A stretch of 10,916 nucleotides of DNA from HGM11368 sp051883415 (GTDB lineage: Bacteria > Bacillota > Clostridia > Christensenellales > UBA3700). Shown here piece by piece: positions 1 through 6,843 of the stretch. Under the pieces are notes generated by a model. That model did no database searches, had not been told where the DNA came from, and saw nothing but the letters and a program-made list of their open reading frames with translations. Made by a program: the position numbers and the translations under genes. Position 1 is the stretch's first letter; every line of letters begins with the position of its first letter. The DNA lies in NCBI GenBank assembly GCA_051883415.1, contig JBJETR010000047.1, positions 1 to 10,916 on the forward strand, read 5' to 3'.

Positions 1-106
1 GTTAGGCGAGGAGAACGAGGATTGGGCGACAGGAGCGTACTAGGCGTACGTGACTAAGCACAAACGCAAGTTCGACAAAGCATAACGACGTATATACACA
101 GTCAAA
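1..106. other. Non-coding stretch downstream of the topoisomerase A gene; possible dispersed repeat
   Basis: No frame stays open across this stretch and no uridine-rich terminator follows the A-subunit stop. On the plus strand it is purine-rich at the start, with two related blocks (GGCGAGGAGAACG near 5-17 and GGCGACAGGAGCG near 25-37). An inverted repeat follows: CGTAC at 36-40 and GTACG at 46-50 around a 5-nt loop. The composition differs from the neighbouring gene and looks like a structured intergenic repeat, but only one copy lies in the window, so this is inference. Confidence 0.3.
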
Positions 107-2554
107 TCAAATGTTGTGTTTGCGGGCACTATCAATAACAATCATCGCTCCAATCTCTTTCGCCTTCAGCTTGAGTATATTCTTACCTTTGGAGGTACGT
201 TTGTCTATTGGGATATCTTCGGTATTGATTGCCACGCATTCTTTGTTCATACCCACGAGGGCTATATCGTAAGGATAGGTCACTAGCCCTACGAAGACTG
301 CACTACCTACGCTGTTGTCAAAGAGCTTTACACCTTTACGGAAGCGTTTAGTCGGTTCGATTTCAGGCAAAATTATGCGTTTGCACAGTCCGTTTTCCAT
401 AATCACGACTATCTCGCCCGCGCCGTCGTTTTGGCTGGCGTAAGCCACGCTATCGCCCTCGCCGAGCATCACTCCTCTCACACCGCTCGCCTTGCGACCT
501 TGCAGAGGGATATCGTCGGATTGGGCATTGAGTGCCATGCCTTGCTCGGTGGCAAAGAAGATATAACCGTTGTCGTCTTGCTTGATTTCCACCCAGCGTA
601 GCACGTCGCCGTCCTTGAGCACGATAGCGGGAGCAAGCGTCTTTTTATCTGCGCTAAACTCGTCGCCGGCAGTCCTCTTGACCATACCGTTTTTGGTCAT
701 CATATACAATTCTTTGCCCTTGATATCCTTAGGATTGAATATAGCCACCAGCTTTTCGTCGCTGTCCGCCTTGGATATCTTGGATATAGCCGTGCCCTTG
801 CTCTTCCACTTGTCGTCAGGCAAGTCGTCTAGGCTAAAGACTACACAGTTACCCTTGTCGGTAAAGCCGAGGATATTGCCGTCGTTGGTGCAAGGCAAGA
901 CTTGCCTAGCAAGGTTAGGAGCCGTGCAGTTGACTATGCTCTTGCTAGCCATTGCATAACTCTTTTCCGTCAAAAATCTCATCTCGCCCTCATATCCCAG
1001 CACCAAGAAGCCTTTGCGTTCCAACTTAATCTTGCTCAGGTCGATATCCGACGATATTGCATCGTGTTCCGCCACGATAGTAGATTTTCTAGGTTCGTTG
1101 TATTTCTTTTTTATTTCGACTATCTCTTTTTTGACAACGGCAAGCTGTCTACGTTTAGAGTTGATGATAGCGTCTAGTTCCTTAATCTTCTCTTTGAGAG
1201 CGTCTAATTCCTCCTTCATCTTGTCCACGTCTAGCTTATTGAGCCTCTTGAGTGGAACGTCCAACACAGCCACGGCTTGTTTGTCGGAGAGTTCGAATCT
1301 CTCTCTGAGCCTCTCTCTCGACTCGTTGTAGGTCTTGGAAGACAGGACTATGTCCACCACTTCTCTAATATTTGCCACGGCAATCAACAAGCCCTCCAGC
1401 ACGTGTGCTCTCTTTTTAGCTGCGTTGATTTCGTATTGCGACCTCTTGTAGATAATTTCTCTCTGGTACTCTACGTAGAAGGATATGATATCTAGTAGTC
1501 CCATTTGTTGCGGTTTGCCGTTGGCGATAGCCACCATATTGCAGCAACATGCCGATTCCAACTTACTCGTCTTGAATAAGCTTGCAAGTATTCTCTCTGC
1601 GTCGGCGTCCTTTTTGAGCTTTATGACGCAGCGCATACCGTTTCTATCCGATTCGTCGACGATATCGCTTATCACACCGAAGATTTCTTTTTTGCTTTCT
1701 CTCAGGGCATTGATGCCTTGTAGCAAGGTGCTCTTTTTGATACCGAAAGGTATCTCGGTGATGACGATATTTTGTTTGTCGCCGTCCTTCTCTATATGCG
1801 TGCGTGCACGAGTGATAATTCTACCCTTGCCCGTCTCGTACGCCTTGTAGATTTCTTCGCTGTCGATGATGATACCGCCCGTAGGAAAGTCTGGCGCAGG
1901 GATATAGTTCATCATCTCTTTCAGCGTAATATCGGGGTTGTCTATGTATGCTACTACGCCGTCAATGACTTCGCCTAGGTTGTGCGGAGGAATATTGGTC
2001 GCCAAACCTACCGCAATACCGCTGGTGCCGTTGACTAGCAAGTTAGGATACCTACCCGGCAAAATGTCCGGCTCTTCGAGCGAGTCGTCAAAGTTGAGCG
2101 ACATAGGCACGGTGTCTTTATCCAAGTCCCTGAGCAACTCCATTGCAAGAGGCGTCAGTCTTGCTTCGGTATAACGCATAGCAGCCGCCGAGTCGCCGTC
2201 CACCGAGCCGAAGTTGCCGTGTCCGTCCACAAGGGTGCTTCTCACGCTAAAGTCTTGCGCTAGTCTTACCAATGCCTCGTACACCGAGCTGTCGCCGTGA
2301 GGGTGATATTTACCGAGGCAGTCGCCGACGATACGCGCGCACTTACGATGAGGTTTGTCGGGGGTGATGCCGAGCTCGAGCATGGTGTACAAAATTCTTC
2401 TTTGTACGGGCTTGAGTCCGTCCTCAACTCTCGGCAAGGCTCTGTCGAGAATGACGTATTCGGAATAAGGTATCATAGAGTTGTGTATGATATCCTCTAC
2501 GCTACCCTCGAGTATTCTTGATCTATCTTCTATTATTTCTTTCTTCTTTGCCAT
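107..2554 (-). CDS. gyrA/parC: Type IIA DNA topoisomerase subunit A (GyrA/ParC family, ParC-like C-terminal domain)
   Basis: An 815-residue DNA breakage-reunion subunit. With the B subunit encoded just upstream it would pass one duplex through another to control supercoiling or unlink chromosomes. The N-terminal winged-helix/tower domain (about 10-490) carries the quinolone-binding region GKYHPHGDSSVYEALVR (81-97), with Ser89 and Glu93 at the positions of E. coli Ser83 and Asp87. The catalytic tyrosine is Tyr128 in AAAMRYTEARL. About 495-815 is a six-bladed C-terminal propeller. The basic GyrA box (QRRGGKG type) is absent: its slot near 530-540 reads EKSYAMASKSI. The following blade (ILGFTDKGNCVVF, then LPDDKWKSKG, 561-587) resembles Firmicutes ParC, whereas DGHGNFGSVDGDSAAAMRYTEARL-type sequence around Tyr128 is gyrase-like. 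Residues 335-337 are three consecutive cysteines. The gene starts 8 nt after the B-subunit stop, so the two are probably translationally coupled. Family membership is certain; gyrase versus topoisomerase IV is not. Confidence 0.96.
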   Translation of the reverse strand: MAKKKEIIEDRSRILEGSVEDIIHNSMIPYSEYVILDRALPRVEDGLKPVQRRILYTMLELGITPDKPHRKCARIVGDCLGKYHPHGDSSVYEALVRLAQDFSVRSTLVDGHGNFGSVDGDSAAAMRYTEARLTPLAMELLRDLDKDTVPMSLNFDDSLEEPDILPGRYPNLLVNGTSGIAVGLATNIPPHNLGEVIDGVVAYIDNPDITLKEMMNYIPAPDFPTGGIIIDSEEIYKAYETGKGRIITRARTHIEKDGDKQNIVITEIPFGIKKSTLLQGINALRESKKEIFGVISDIVDESDRNGMRCVIKLKKDADAERILASLFKTSKLESACCCNMVAIANGKPQQMGLLDIISFYVEYQREIIYKRSQYEINAAKKRAHVLEGLLIAVANIREVVDIVLSSKTYNESRERLRERFELSDKQAVAVLDVPLKRLNKLDVDKMKEELDALKEKIKELDAIINSKRRQLAVVKKEIVEIKKKYNEPRKSTIVAEHDAISSDIDLSKIKLERKGFLVLGYEGEMRFLTEKSYAMASKSIVNCTAPNLARQVLPCTNDGNILGFTDKGNCVVFSLDDLPDDKWKSKGTAISKISKADSDEKLVAIFNPKDIKGKELYMMTKNGMVKRTAGDEFSADKKTLAPAIVLKDGDVLRWVEIKQDDNGYIFFATEQGMALNAQSDDIPLQGRKASGVRGVMLGEGDSVAYASQNDGAGEIVVIMENGLCKRIILPEIEPTKRFRKGVKLFDNSVGSAVFVGLVTYPYDIALVGMNKECVAINTEDIPIDKRTSKGKNILKLKAKEIGAMIVIDSARKHNI

Positions 2555-2562
2555 ACCGTACC

Positions 2563-4521
2563 TTATTTTGAGCTAAGTTCTTTGAATTTGTCCACCTTGT
2601 TGAAGTCGGCGTACTCGTAGATATATTGTTTACGAGGCTCAACGTCTGCACCCATAAGCGTATCGATGAGCTTGTCCGCGGTTGCGGCGTCCTCTATAGT
2701 CACCTTCATCAGCGTTCTCGTAGCGGGATTGAGGGTGGTTTCCCACAGTTGTTCGGGGTTCATCTCGCCTAGTCCCTTATATCTTTGCAAGGTATAATTT
2801 TTGCCGCATTCTTTGAGCATTTCCGTCAGTTCGTTGTCGTCGTAAGCGTACTTAACCACGTTCTTTTCGGTGATTTTGTAGAGAGGCGGCATACCTATGT
2901 ACACGTGCCCGTCTATGATGAGCTGTCGCATATATCTAAAGAAGAAGGTCAGCAAAATCGACCTGATATGCGCTCCGTCTTGGTCGGCGTCGGCAAGGAT
3001 TATGACCTTGTTGTACTTGAGTCCTTTGATATCGAAGTCCTTATCGAAGCCCGTACCCAGCGCATTGATTAGGCTCATCAATTCTTCATTGTCCACTATG
3101 CCGTTTTTGCTCTTCTTTTCGGTGTTCAGAGGTTTGCCCTTTAGTGGCAAGATAGCTTGTACCGACCTATCTCTACCTTGTTTTGCCGAGCCTCCCGCAC
3201 TGTCGCCCTCTACGATAAACAGTTCGTTGAGTTCGGCTTTTCTACCGCTGCAACCTGCAAGCTTGCCCACCAATTCGCTATTGCTCATTCCCTTCATTCT
3301 GCGAGCAACTTCCTTGGCTTTGGAGGCGTTTTCTCTCGCCTTGCAAGCCACTGCGGCTTTACCGAAGATAGCGTCGGTCACGTCCTTTTTGACCTTGTTG
3401 AAGTAGTCTTTTAGAGCGTCTGTTAGGAGATTTTCCACCATATTTTTGGCTTCGGGATTGCCAAGCTTGGTCTTGGTCTGACCTTCAAATTGCACGTTTT
3501 GCATTTTGACGATGAGCACCGCCGTCATACCCTCTCTAAAGTCCTCGCCTTGGTAGTTGGCTTGCTTGTCCTTGATTATATTTTTGGAGCGACCGAAGTC
3601 GTTGAGCACCTTGGTCAGCGCCGACTTAAAGCCCGTCTCGTGCGTGCCTCCCTCGGTGGTAGGAATATTGTTGACGTAACTAAAAATATTCTCTTGATAG
3701 CCGTCGGTGTGTTGGAAGGCAAGCCCTACGATAAAGTTATCTTGTCTTTTTTCCACGTACACGGGAGTTTGATACAAGGTGGCTTTATCCTCGTTGAGGT
3801 AGGTCACGTAGTCCTTGATACCGCCCTCGTATTGATAGGTTTTGTACTTATAAGAGGTCTTGCCGTCGGCTACTCGGTAGTCCTTGACGGAGAGCTTAAT
3901 TCCGCCGTTGAGGAAGGCTAGCTCCCTGATTCTGCGATTGATAATATCGAAGCTAAATTTTTCGTTGCCAAAAACCCTCTTGTCAGGAAGGAAGGTAACC
4001 TTAGTGCCCTTGAGTTTTTTGTCGCAAGGAGCACTACTGAGCGGAGTCTTGATAGCGCCGCTGACCACCTTGTCGCCCTTGTCGTAAGAGTGAAATTCCT
4101 CGCTGTACTGCATACCCGACTTGTATATATCCACCCTCAGCCACTCCGACAAAGCGTTGGTAACCGAAGCACCCACGCCGTGAAGTCCACCGCTAAATCC
4201 GTAGCTTTTGTTGTTAAATTTACCGCCCGCATGCAGTTTGGTAAACACAAGTTCCACCCCGGGCACTTTGTACTTGGGGTGGACGTCGACGGGGATACCG
4301 CGACCGTTATCCCACACGCTGATAGAATTGTCCTCGTATATTTCGATATTTATCGTATCGCCGAAACCGTTAGCAACCTCGTCTATCGAGTTGTCCACGA
4401 TTTCCCACAATATGTGGTGCATGCCCTTGTTGCCGGTGGTACCGATATACATACCGGGGCGCATACGCACGGCGTCTAGTCCTTCCAAAACCTCTAAATC
4501 TTTAGAGCCGTAACTGCTCAT
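2563..4521 (-). CDS. gyrB/parE: Type IIA DNA topoisomerase subunit B (GyrB/ParE family)
   Basis: A 652-residue ATPase subunit, full length for the short Gram-positive GyrB/ParE type. The GHKL ATPase motifs are present: WEIVDNSIDE (39-48, Glu40 as general base, Asn44 for Mg), DNGRGIPVD (71-79) and the ATP lid GGLHGVGASV (111-120). The transducer has the QTK loop (348-350, FEGQTKTKLGN). The TOPRIM domain shows IVEGDSAGGSAKQGRDR (436-452, Glu438) and ADADQDGAH (510-518, metal ligands Asp511 and Asp513). The C-terminal RYKGLGEMNPEQLWETT (580-596) is the typical tail. LNTEKK (465-470) and the ending near YIYEYADF lean towards ParE, but other segments look like GyrB. The RBS GGAGG sits 6 nt before the ATG, beside the stop codon of the upstream hydrolase, so it is the second gene of a hydrolase-B-A operon. 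No dnaA, dnaN or recF is seen nearby, unlike the usual gyrBA locus. Confidence 0.96.
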   Translation of the reverse strand: MSSYGSKDLEVLEGLDAVRMRPGMYIGTTGNKGMHHILWEIVDNSIDEVANGFGDTINIEIYEDNSISVWDNGRGIPVDVHPKYKVPGVELVFTKLHAGGKFNNKSYGFSGGLHGVGASVTNALSEWLRVDIYKSGMQYSEEFHSYDKGDKVVSGAIKTPLSSAPCDKKLKGTKVTFLPDKRVFGNEKFSFDIINRRIRELAFLNGGIKLSVKDYRVADGKTSYKYKTYQYEGGIKDYVTYLNEDKATLYQTPVYVEKRQDNFIVGLAFQHTDGYQENIFSYVNNIPTTEGGTHETGFKSALTKVLNDFGRSKNIIKDKQANYQGEDFREGMTAVLIVKMQNVQFEGQTKTKLGNPEAKNMVENLLTDALKDYFNKVKKDVTDAIFGKAAVACKARENASKAKEVARRMKGMSNSELVGKLAGCSGRKAELNELFIVEGDSAGGSAKQGRDRSVQAILPLKGKPLNTEKKSKNGIVDNEELMSLINALGTGFDKDFDIKGLKYNKVIILADADQDGAHIRSILLTFFFRYMRQLIIDGHVYIGMPPLYKITEKNVVKYAYDDNELTEMLKECGKNYTLQRYKGLGEMNPEQLWETTLNPATRTLMKVTIEDAATADKLIDTLMGADVEPRKQYIYEYADFNKVDKFKELSSK

Positions 4522-4533
4522 TATATCCTCCGT

Positions 4534-5445
4534 TTATCTATTGCATTTGTCCAAAAAGTCAACTACGTCATCATAAACTTCTTGCTTATTGATTTCGTTG
4601 AGTATCTCGTGTCTTGCTCCGCTATAGAGTTTTATCGTCACGTTTTCTATGCCGCTTTCTTTGTATTTTCCGTACAATTTGTTGACTGACTCGCCGAACT
4701 TACCCACAGGATCCTTGTCACCGCTGATGATAAATATAGGCAAGTTTTTGTCAATCTTGTCGATATTTTCTTGCTTGCAGATAACTTTGAGCGCATTGAA
4801 AAAGCTTTGATAGAAGCCTATCGAACACACGTAGTTGCAATACTCGTCGTCGAGATACTTTTGTCTTTCGACGTCGTCACGGTTGCCCCAAGCAAACGGT
4901 ACGGGAGGTTCGAACTGCTTATTGTATACGTCAAAAGAAAGCTTCTTAATGAGTTTTGCAGGCTTATCCTTGCCTATCAAAGCAGCCTGCATATTGGCTA
5001 CCAATCTACCCGCTTTGATATCCGCTCCGTCCTGGAACGCCGAACCGCACAACACGCACGCTATCAACTTATCGCTAGCCGATTGGATATATCCTTGCGA
5101 CAAGAAGGAGCCGTAGCTGTGTCCAAATAGCACTAGTGGCAATCCGTAATGCTCTTTGGCATAATCCGATATAAGTTTTAGGTCCTCCACCGTATCCCAA
5201 TAGCAATCGCCCTCTGGAGCTTTGCCAAGGTCGTCTTTTCCGCTAGTCTTGCCATGAGCTCTATGGTCGTCGCCCAGCACGATATATCCTTTACTGTTCA
5301 AGAAGCGAGCAAACTCGTCGTATCTGCCGAGGTGTTCCGCCATGCCGTGGACCAATTGCACCACGCATTTAGGCTTGTCAACCTCGTCCCAAATATAAAG
5401 ATTGATGGGATAATTTTTATATCCCGCAAACTTGATTTCTTTCAT
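4534..5445 (-). CDS. Alpha/beta hydrolase, monoacylglycerol lipase/lysophospholipase-like
   Basis: A 303-residue serine hydrolase of the Hydrolase_4 (serine aminopeptidase S33/monoglyceride lipase) type. The oxyanion-loop motif is LVHGMAEHLGRYDEFA (31-46). GDDHRAHGKTSG (58-69) is the conserved block after strand 4. The nucleophile elbow is GHSYGS with Ser110. The acid is probably Asp245 in SGDKDPVG, and the histidine His279 in SGARHEILNE. The full catalytic triad is therefore present and the length is normal for the family. There is no signal peptide, so it is probably cytosolic. The substrate is likely a monoacylglycerol, lysophospholipid or other small ester, but this cannot be decided from sequence. 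It is the first gene of the operon with the topoisomerase pair (12-nt gap), preceded by GAGGTG about 6 nt before the ATG and a good sigma-A-type promoter. No functional link to topoisomerase is known to me; they may simply share transcription. Confidence 0.9.
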   Translation of the reverse strand: MKEIKFAGYKNYPINLYIWDEVDKPKCVVQLVHGMAEHLGRYDEFARFLNSKGYIVLGDDHRAHGKTSGKDDLGKAPEGDCYWDTVEDLKLISDYAKEHYGLPLVLFGHSYGSFLSQGYIQSASDKLIACVLCGSAFQDGADIKAGRLVANMQAALIGKDKPAKLIKKLSFDVYNKQFEPPVPFAWGNRDDVERQKYLDDEYCNYVCSIGFYQSFFNALKVICKQENIDKIDKNLPIFIISGDKDPVGKFGESVNKLYGKYKESGIENVTIKLYSGARHEILNEINKQEVYDDVVDFLDKCNR

Positions 5446-5461
5446 ATTTTCACCTCTATAT

Positions 5462-5485
5462 ATTATAATACTACAATATTATAAT
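5462..5485. promoter_or_regulatory. AT-rich perfect dyad (possible operator) between divergent genes
   Basis: A perfect 9-bp inverted repeat, ATTATAATA (5462-5470) and TATTATAAT (5477-5485), separated by 6 nt. It overlaps the predicted -10 region and spacer of the hydrolase-topoisomerase operon promoter. Each arm contains the self-palindromic octamer ATTATAAT. The geometry would suit a dimeric repressor, but such a dyad can arise by chance in AT-only sequence. Confidence 0.35.
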
Positions 5486-5493
5486 TATTTCAA
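5465..5493 (-). promoter_or_regulatory. Sigma-A-type promoter for the hydrolase-topoisomerase operon
   Basis: Reading the minus strand, TTGAAA (5493-5488) is followed after exactly 17 nt by TATTAT (5470-5465), close to the -35/-10 consensus. The ATG of the hydrolase lies about 20 nt further downstream, with GAGGTG between. An overlapping TATAAT 3 nt downstream offers a second -10 choice with a poorer spacing of 20 nt. Confidence 0.55.
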
Positions 5494-5501
5494 GAAACAT
5501 T

Positions 5502-5532
5502 TTGGATAATCACGCAATTTTTTTCATAAAAT
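5502..5532 (+). promoter_or_regulatory. Possible promoter for murG
   Basis: TTGGAT (5502-5507) and either CATAAA (5525-5530, 17-nt spacer) or TAAAAT (5527-5532, 19-nt spacer) lie 37 nt or more upstream of the murG ATG. Neither combination is a close consensus match. The position in a 124-nt divergent intergenic region makes a promoter here likely, but the exact boxes are uncertain. Confidence 0.3.
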
Positions 5533-5533
5533 A

Positions 5534-5551
5534 AATACGTATCGACAATTT
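5534..5551 (+). repeat. 18-nt word repeated at 8549-8566
   Basis: The word AATACGTATCGACAATTT lies in the murG leader and recurs exactly, in the same orientation, at 8549-8566 inside a phage gene. The match stops at both flanks. It contains the palindrome ATACGTAT. Its function is unknown. Confidence 0.6.
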
Positions 5552-5557
5552 AGCTTA

Positions 5558-5564
5558 GGGAGGT
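5558..5564 (+). promoter_or_regulatory. Strong ribosome binding site of murG
   Basis: GGGAGGTG-type Shine-Dalgarno sequence ending 5 nt before the ATG at 5570. It fixes that start, which also places the glycine-rich GGGTAGH motif at the normal distance from the N terminus. Confidence 0.8.
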
Positions 5565-5569
5565 GTATT

Positions 5570-6607
5570 ATGAAGGTAGCACTCACAGGCGGTGGCACGG
5601 CGGGACACGTAATGCCCAATATTGCGTTACTGCCCTATCTCAATCGTCGCTTTGACCAAGTATTGTACATTGGCAACGAAGGCGGTATCGAAAGCAAGAT
5701 TTGTCAAAACTTCGGCGTAGAATTTTGTCACACCGACAGCGTCAAATTTGATAGAAGCAAAATTTTTCGCAATCTACTCATTCCCTTTATTTTGCCTCGC
5801 TACGTCAAACAAGCAGTTGCAATTCTTCAAAAGCATGAGATTGACGTAGTCTTTTCCAAGGGCGGATACGTAGCTCTTCCCGTAGTTCTTGGCGCCAAAA
5901 AGCTGGGTATTCCCGTAGTATGTCACGAATCGGATACTTCTTTGGGGCTTGCCAACAAAATCACGGCTCGCTTTGCCAAAGCCGTAGTCACCTCGCACGA
6001 GGGAGTGCGGTACAAATCCAAAACGTATCTGCTCGGCAATCCCGTGAGAGATATTATTTTCGAGGGAGTCCCCTCCAAAGTCTACGACGAGTGTCACCTA
6101 AAGGGAGGCAAGCCGATCTTATTGGTCGTGGGCGGTTCTTTGGGTGCAAGGGCTATCAACAAAACCCTCGTCGATTGCCTTGACGTCCTTACCACTCACT
6201 ACGACGTCATTCACGTTACGGGTAGCAAATTCCTTCCACCCGAGCACGACGGCTATTATCCTCTAGCATACGCCGACAATATCCAAGATTACCTGGCGGC
6301 AGCAGACGTCATTGTTTCTCGTGCGGGTGCCAATTTCGTTGACGAGATACTTGCACTAGGCAAAAAGGCAGTCTTAATACCTCTGCCAACCGACGCCTCC
6401 CGAGGCGACCAACTCACCAACGCATCCAAAGTATGCTCTATGGGTTACGCCCGCCTCCTGGAACAAAAAAATCTAACGCCCTCCACTCTCGTAGATAATA
6501 TCGACCAAGCCTACCATACCGACTTTCGCCGTCGCTACTACGATCGCAACACAGCCTGCAATATAGCCAACCTCATTTATCAAATCGCTGTCGGCGGTGG
6601 CAAATAA
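5570..6607 (+). CDS. murG: UDP-N-acetylglucosamine--N-acetylmuramyl-(pentapeptide) pyrophosphoryl-undecaprenol GlcNAc transferase
   Basis: MurG adds GlcNAc from UDP-GlcNAc to lipid I on the inner face of the membrane, giving lipid II, the last cytoplasmic step of peptidoglycan precursor synthesis. It is a GT-B (GT28) enzyme of 345 residues, slightly short for the family but complete. The N-terminal lipid I-binding half has LTGGGTAGHVMPNIAL (5-20, His13 in the glycine loop), SKGGYVALPV (96-105) and CHESDTSLGLANK (118-130). The C-terminal UDP-GlcNAc half has GGSLGARAIN (188-197), SRAGANFVDEI (250-260, Glu259 near the ribose-binding position) and IPLPTDASRGDQLTNA (270-285). The gene stands alone between divergent and convergent neighbours rather than with mraY, murD, ftsW or ftsQ. 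The recognition is secure from the motifs. Confidence 0.96.
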   Translation: MKVALTGGGTAGHVMPNIALLPYLNRRFDQVLYIGNEGGIESKICQNFGVEFCHTDSVKFDRSKIFRNLLIPFILPRYVKQAVAILQKHEIDVVFSKGGYVALPVVLGAKKLGIPVVCHESDTSLGLANKITARFAKAVVTSHEGVRYKSKTYLLGNPVRDIIFEGVPSKVYDECHLKGGKPILLVVGGSLGARAINKTLVDCLDVLTTHYDVIHVTGSKFLPPEHDGYYPLAYADNIQDYLAAADVIVSRAGANFVDEILALGKKAVLIPLPTDASRGDQLTNASKVCSMGYARLLEQKNLTPSTLVDNIDQAYHTDFRRRYYDRNTACNIANLIYQIAVGGGK

Positions 6608-6615
6608 ACTTTCAT

Positions 6616-6804
6616 AAGCCGTGACAATCTCAAGTAGCAATGTCATTGCGAGCCGTNNNNNNNNNNNNNNNNNNNNNNNNNNNNNNNNNNNNNNNNNNNN
6701 NNNNNNNNNNNNNNNNNNNNNNNNNNNNNNNNNNNNNNNNNNNNNNNNNNNNNNNNCAATCTCAAGTAGCAATGTCATTGCGAGCCGTTAGCCGTGGCAA
6801 TCTC
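6616..6804. repeat. Tandem repeat array, unit about 41 bp, interrupted by an assembly gap
   Basis: A 32-nt block (CAATCTCAAGTAGCAA followed by TGTCATTGCGAGCCGT) occurs identically at 6625-6656 and 6757-6788, immediately on each side of the N run. Between successive blocks sits a 9-nt joint, AAGCCGTGA before copy 1 and TAGCCGTGG (6789-6797) after copy 2. A third copy then begins (CAATCTC, 6798-6804) and decays. The implied period is 41 bp. The combination of GTCATTGCGAG and GTGGCAATCTC resembles dispersed intergenic repeats seen in many bacterial genomes; that resemblance is from memory, not from a search. No coding or CRISPR function is implied. Confidence 0.8.
6657..6756. other. Assembly gap of exactly 100 N
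   Basis: One hundred consecutive N, the conventional filler for a gap of unknown length. Identical repeat copies flank it, which suggests the assembler broke in a tandem array. The real length, and even the adjacency of the two sides, is unknown. Any open frame crossing it is an artefact. Confidence 0.97.
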
Positions 6805-6805
6805 C

Positions 6806-6843
6806 AAAAAAAATTCGCCTCGGTTTCCCGAAGCGATTTTTTT
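6806..6843 (-). terminator. Bidirectional rho-independent terminator
   Basis: A stem TCGCCTCGG (6815-6823) and CCGAAGCGA (6828-6836), 9 bp with one C-A mismatch and a 4-nt loop. Eight A lie on the left (6806-6813) and seven T on the right (6837-6843). Read on the minus strand it ends the phage late operon, the U tract being the complement of 6806-6813, and it abuts the stop codon of the last holin-like gene. Read on the plus strand it could stop murG transcription. Confidence 0.85.

Noticed and set aside
1285..1305. T-arm-like GGAGAGTTCGAATCTCTCT suggesting a tRNA
   Set aside because: It lies inside the topoisomerase A coding sequence and no matching acceptor, D or anticodon arms can be formed around it.
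2897..3406. A 169-codon plus-strand open frame opposite the TOPRIM region
   Set aside because: Shadow of the conserved minus-strand gene; its Ser/Leu-rich composition is what the reverse complement of this coding sequence would give.
3490..3921. A 143-codon plus-strand open frame
   Set aside because: It lies antisense within the topoisomerase B gene, has no RBS or recognisable motif, and the minus-strand frame carries clear conserved motifs.
6625..6788. Two identical 32-nt repeats separated by 100 nt, like a CRISPR remnant
   Set aside because: The separating bases are gap filler, the joint between adjacent copies is only 9 nt, a third copy decays directly, and no cas gene is present.
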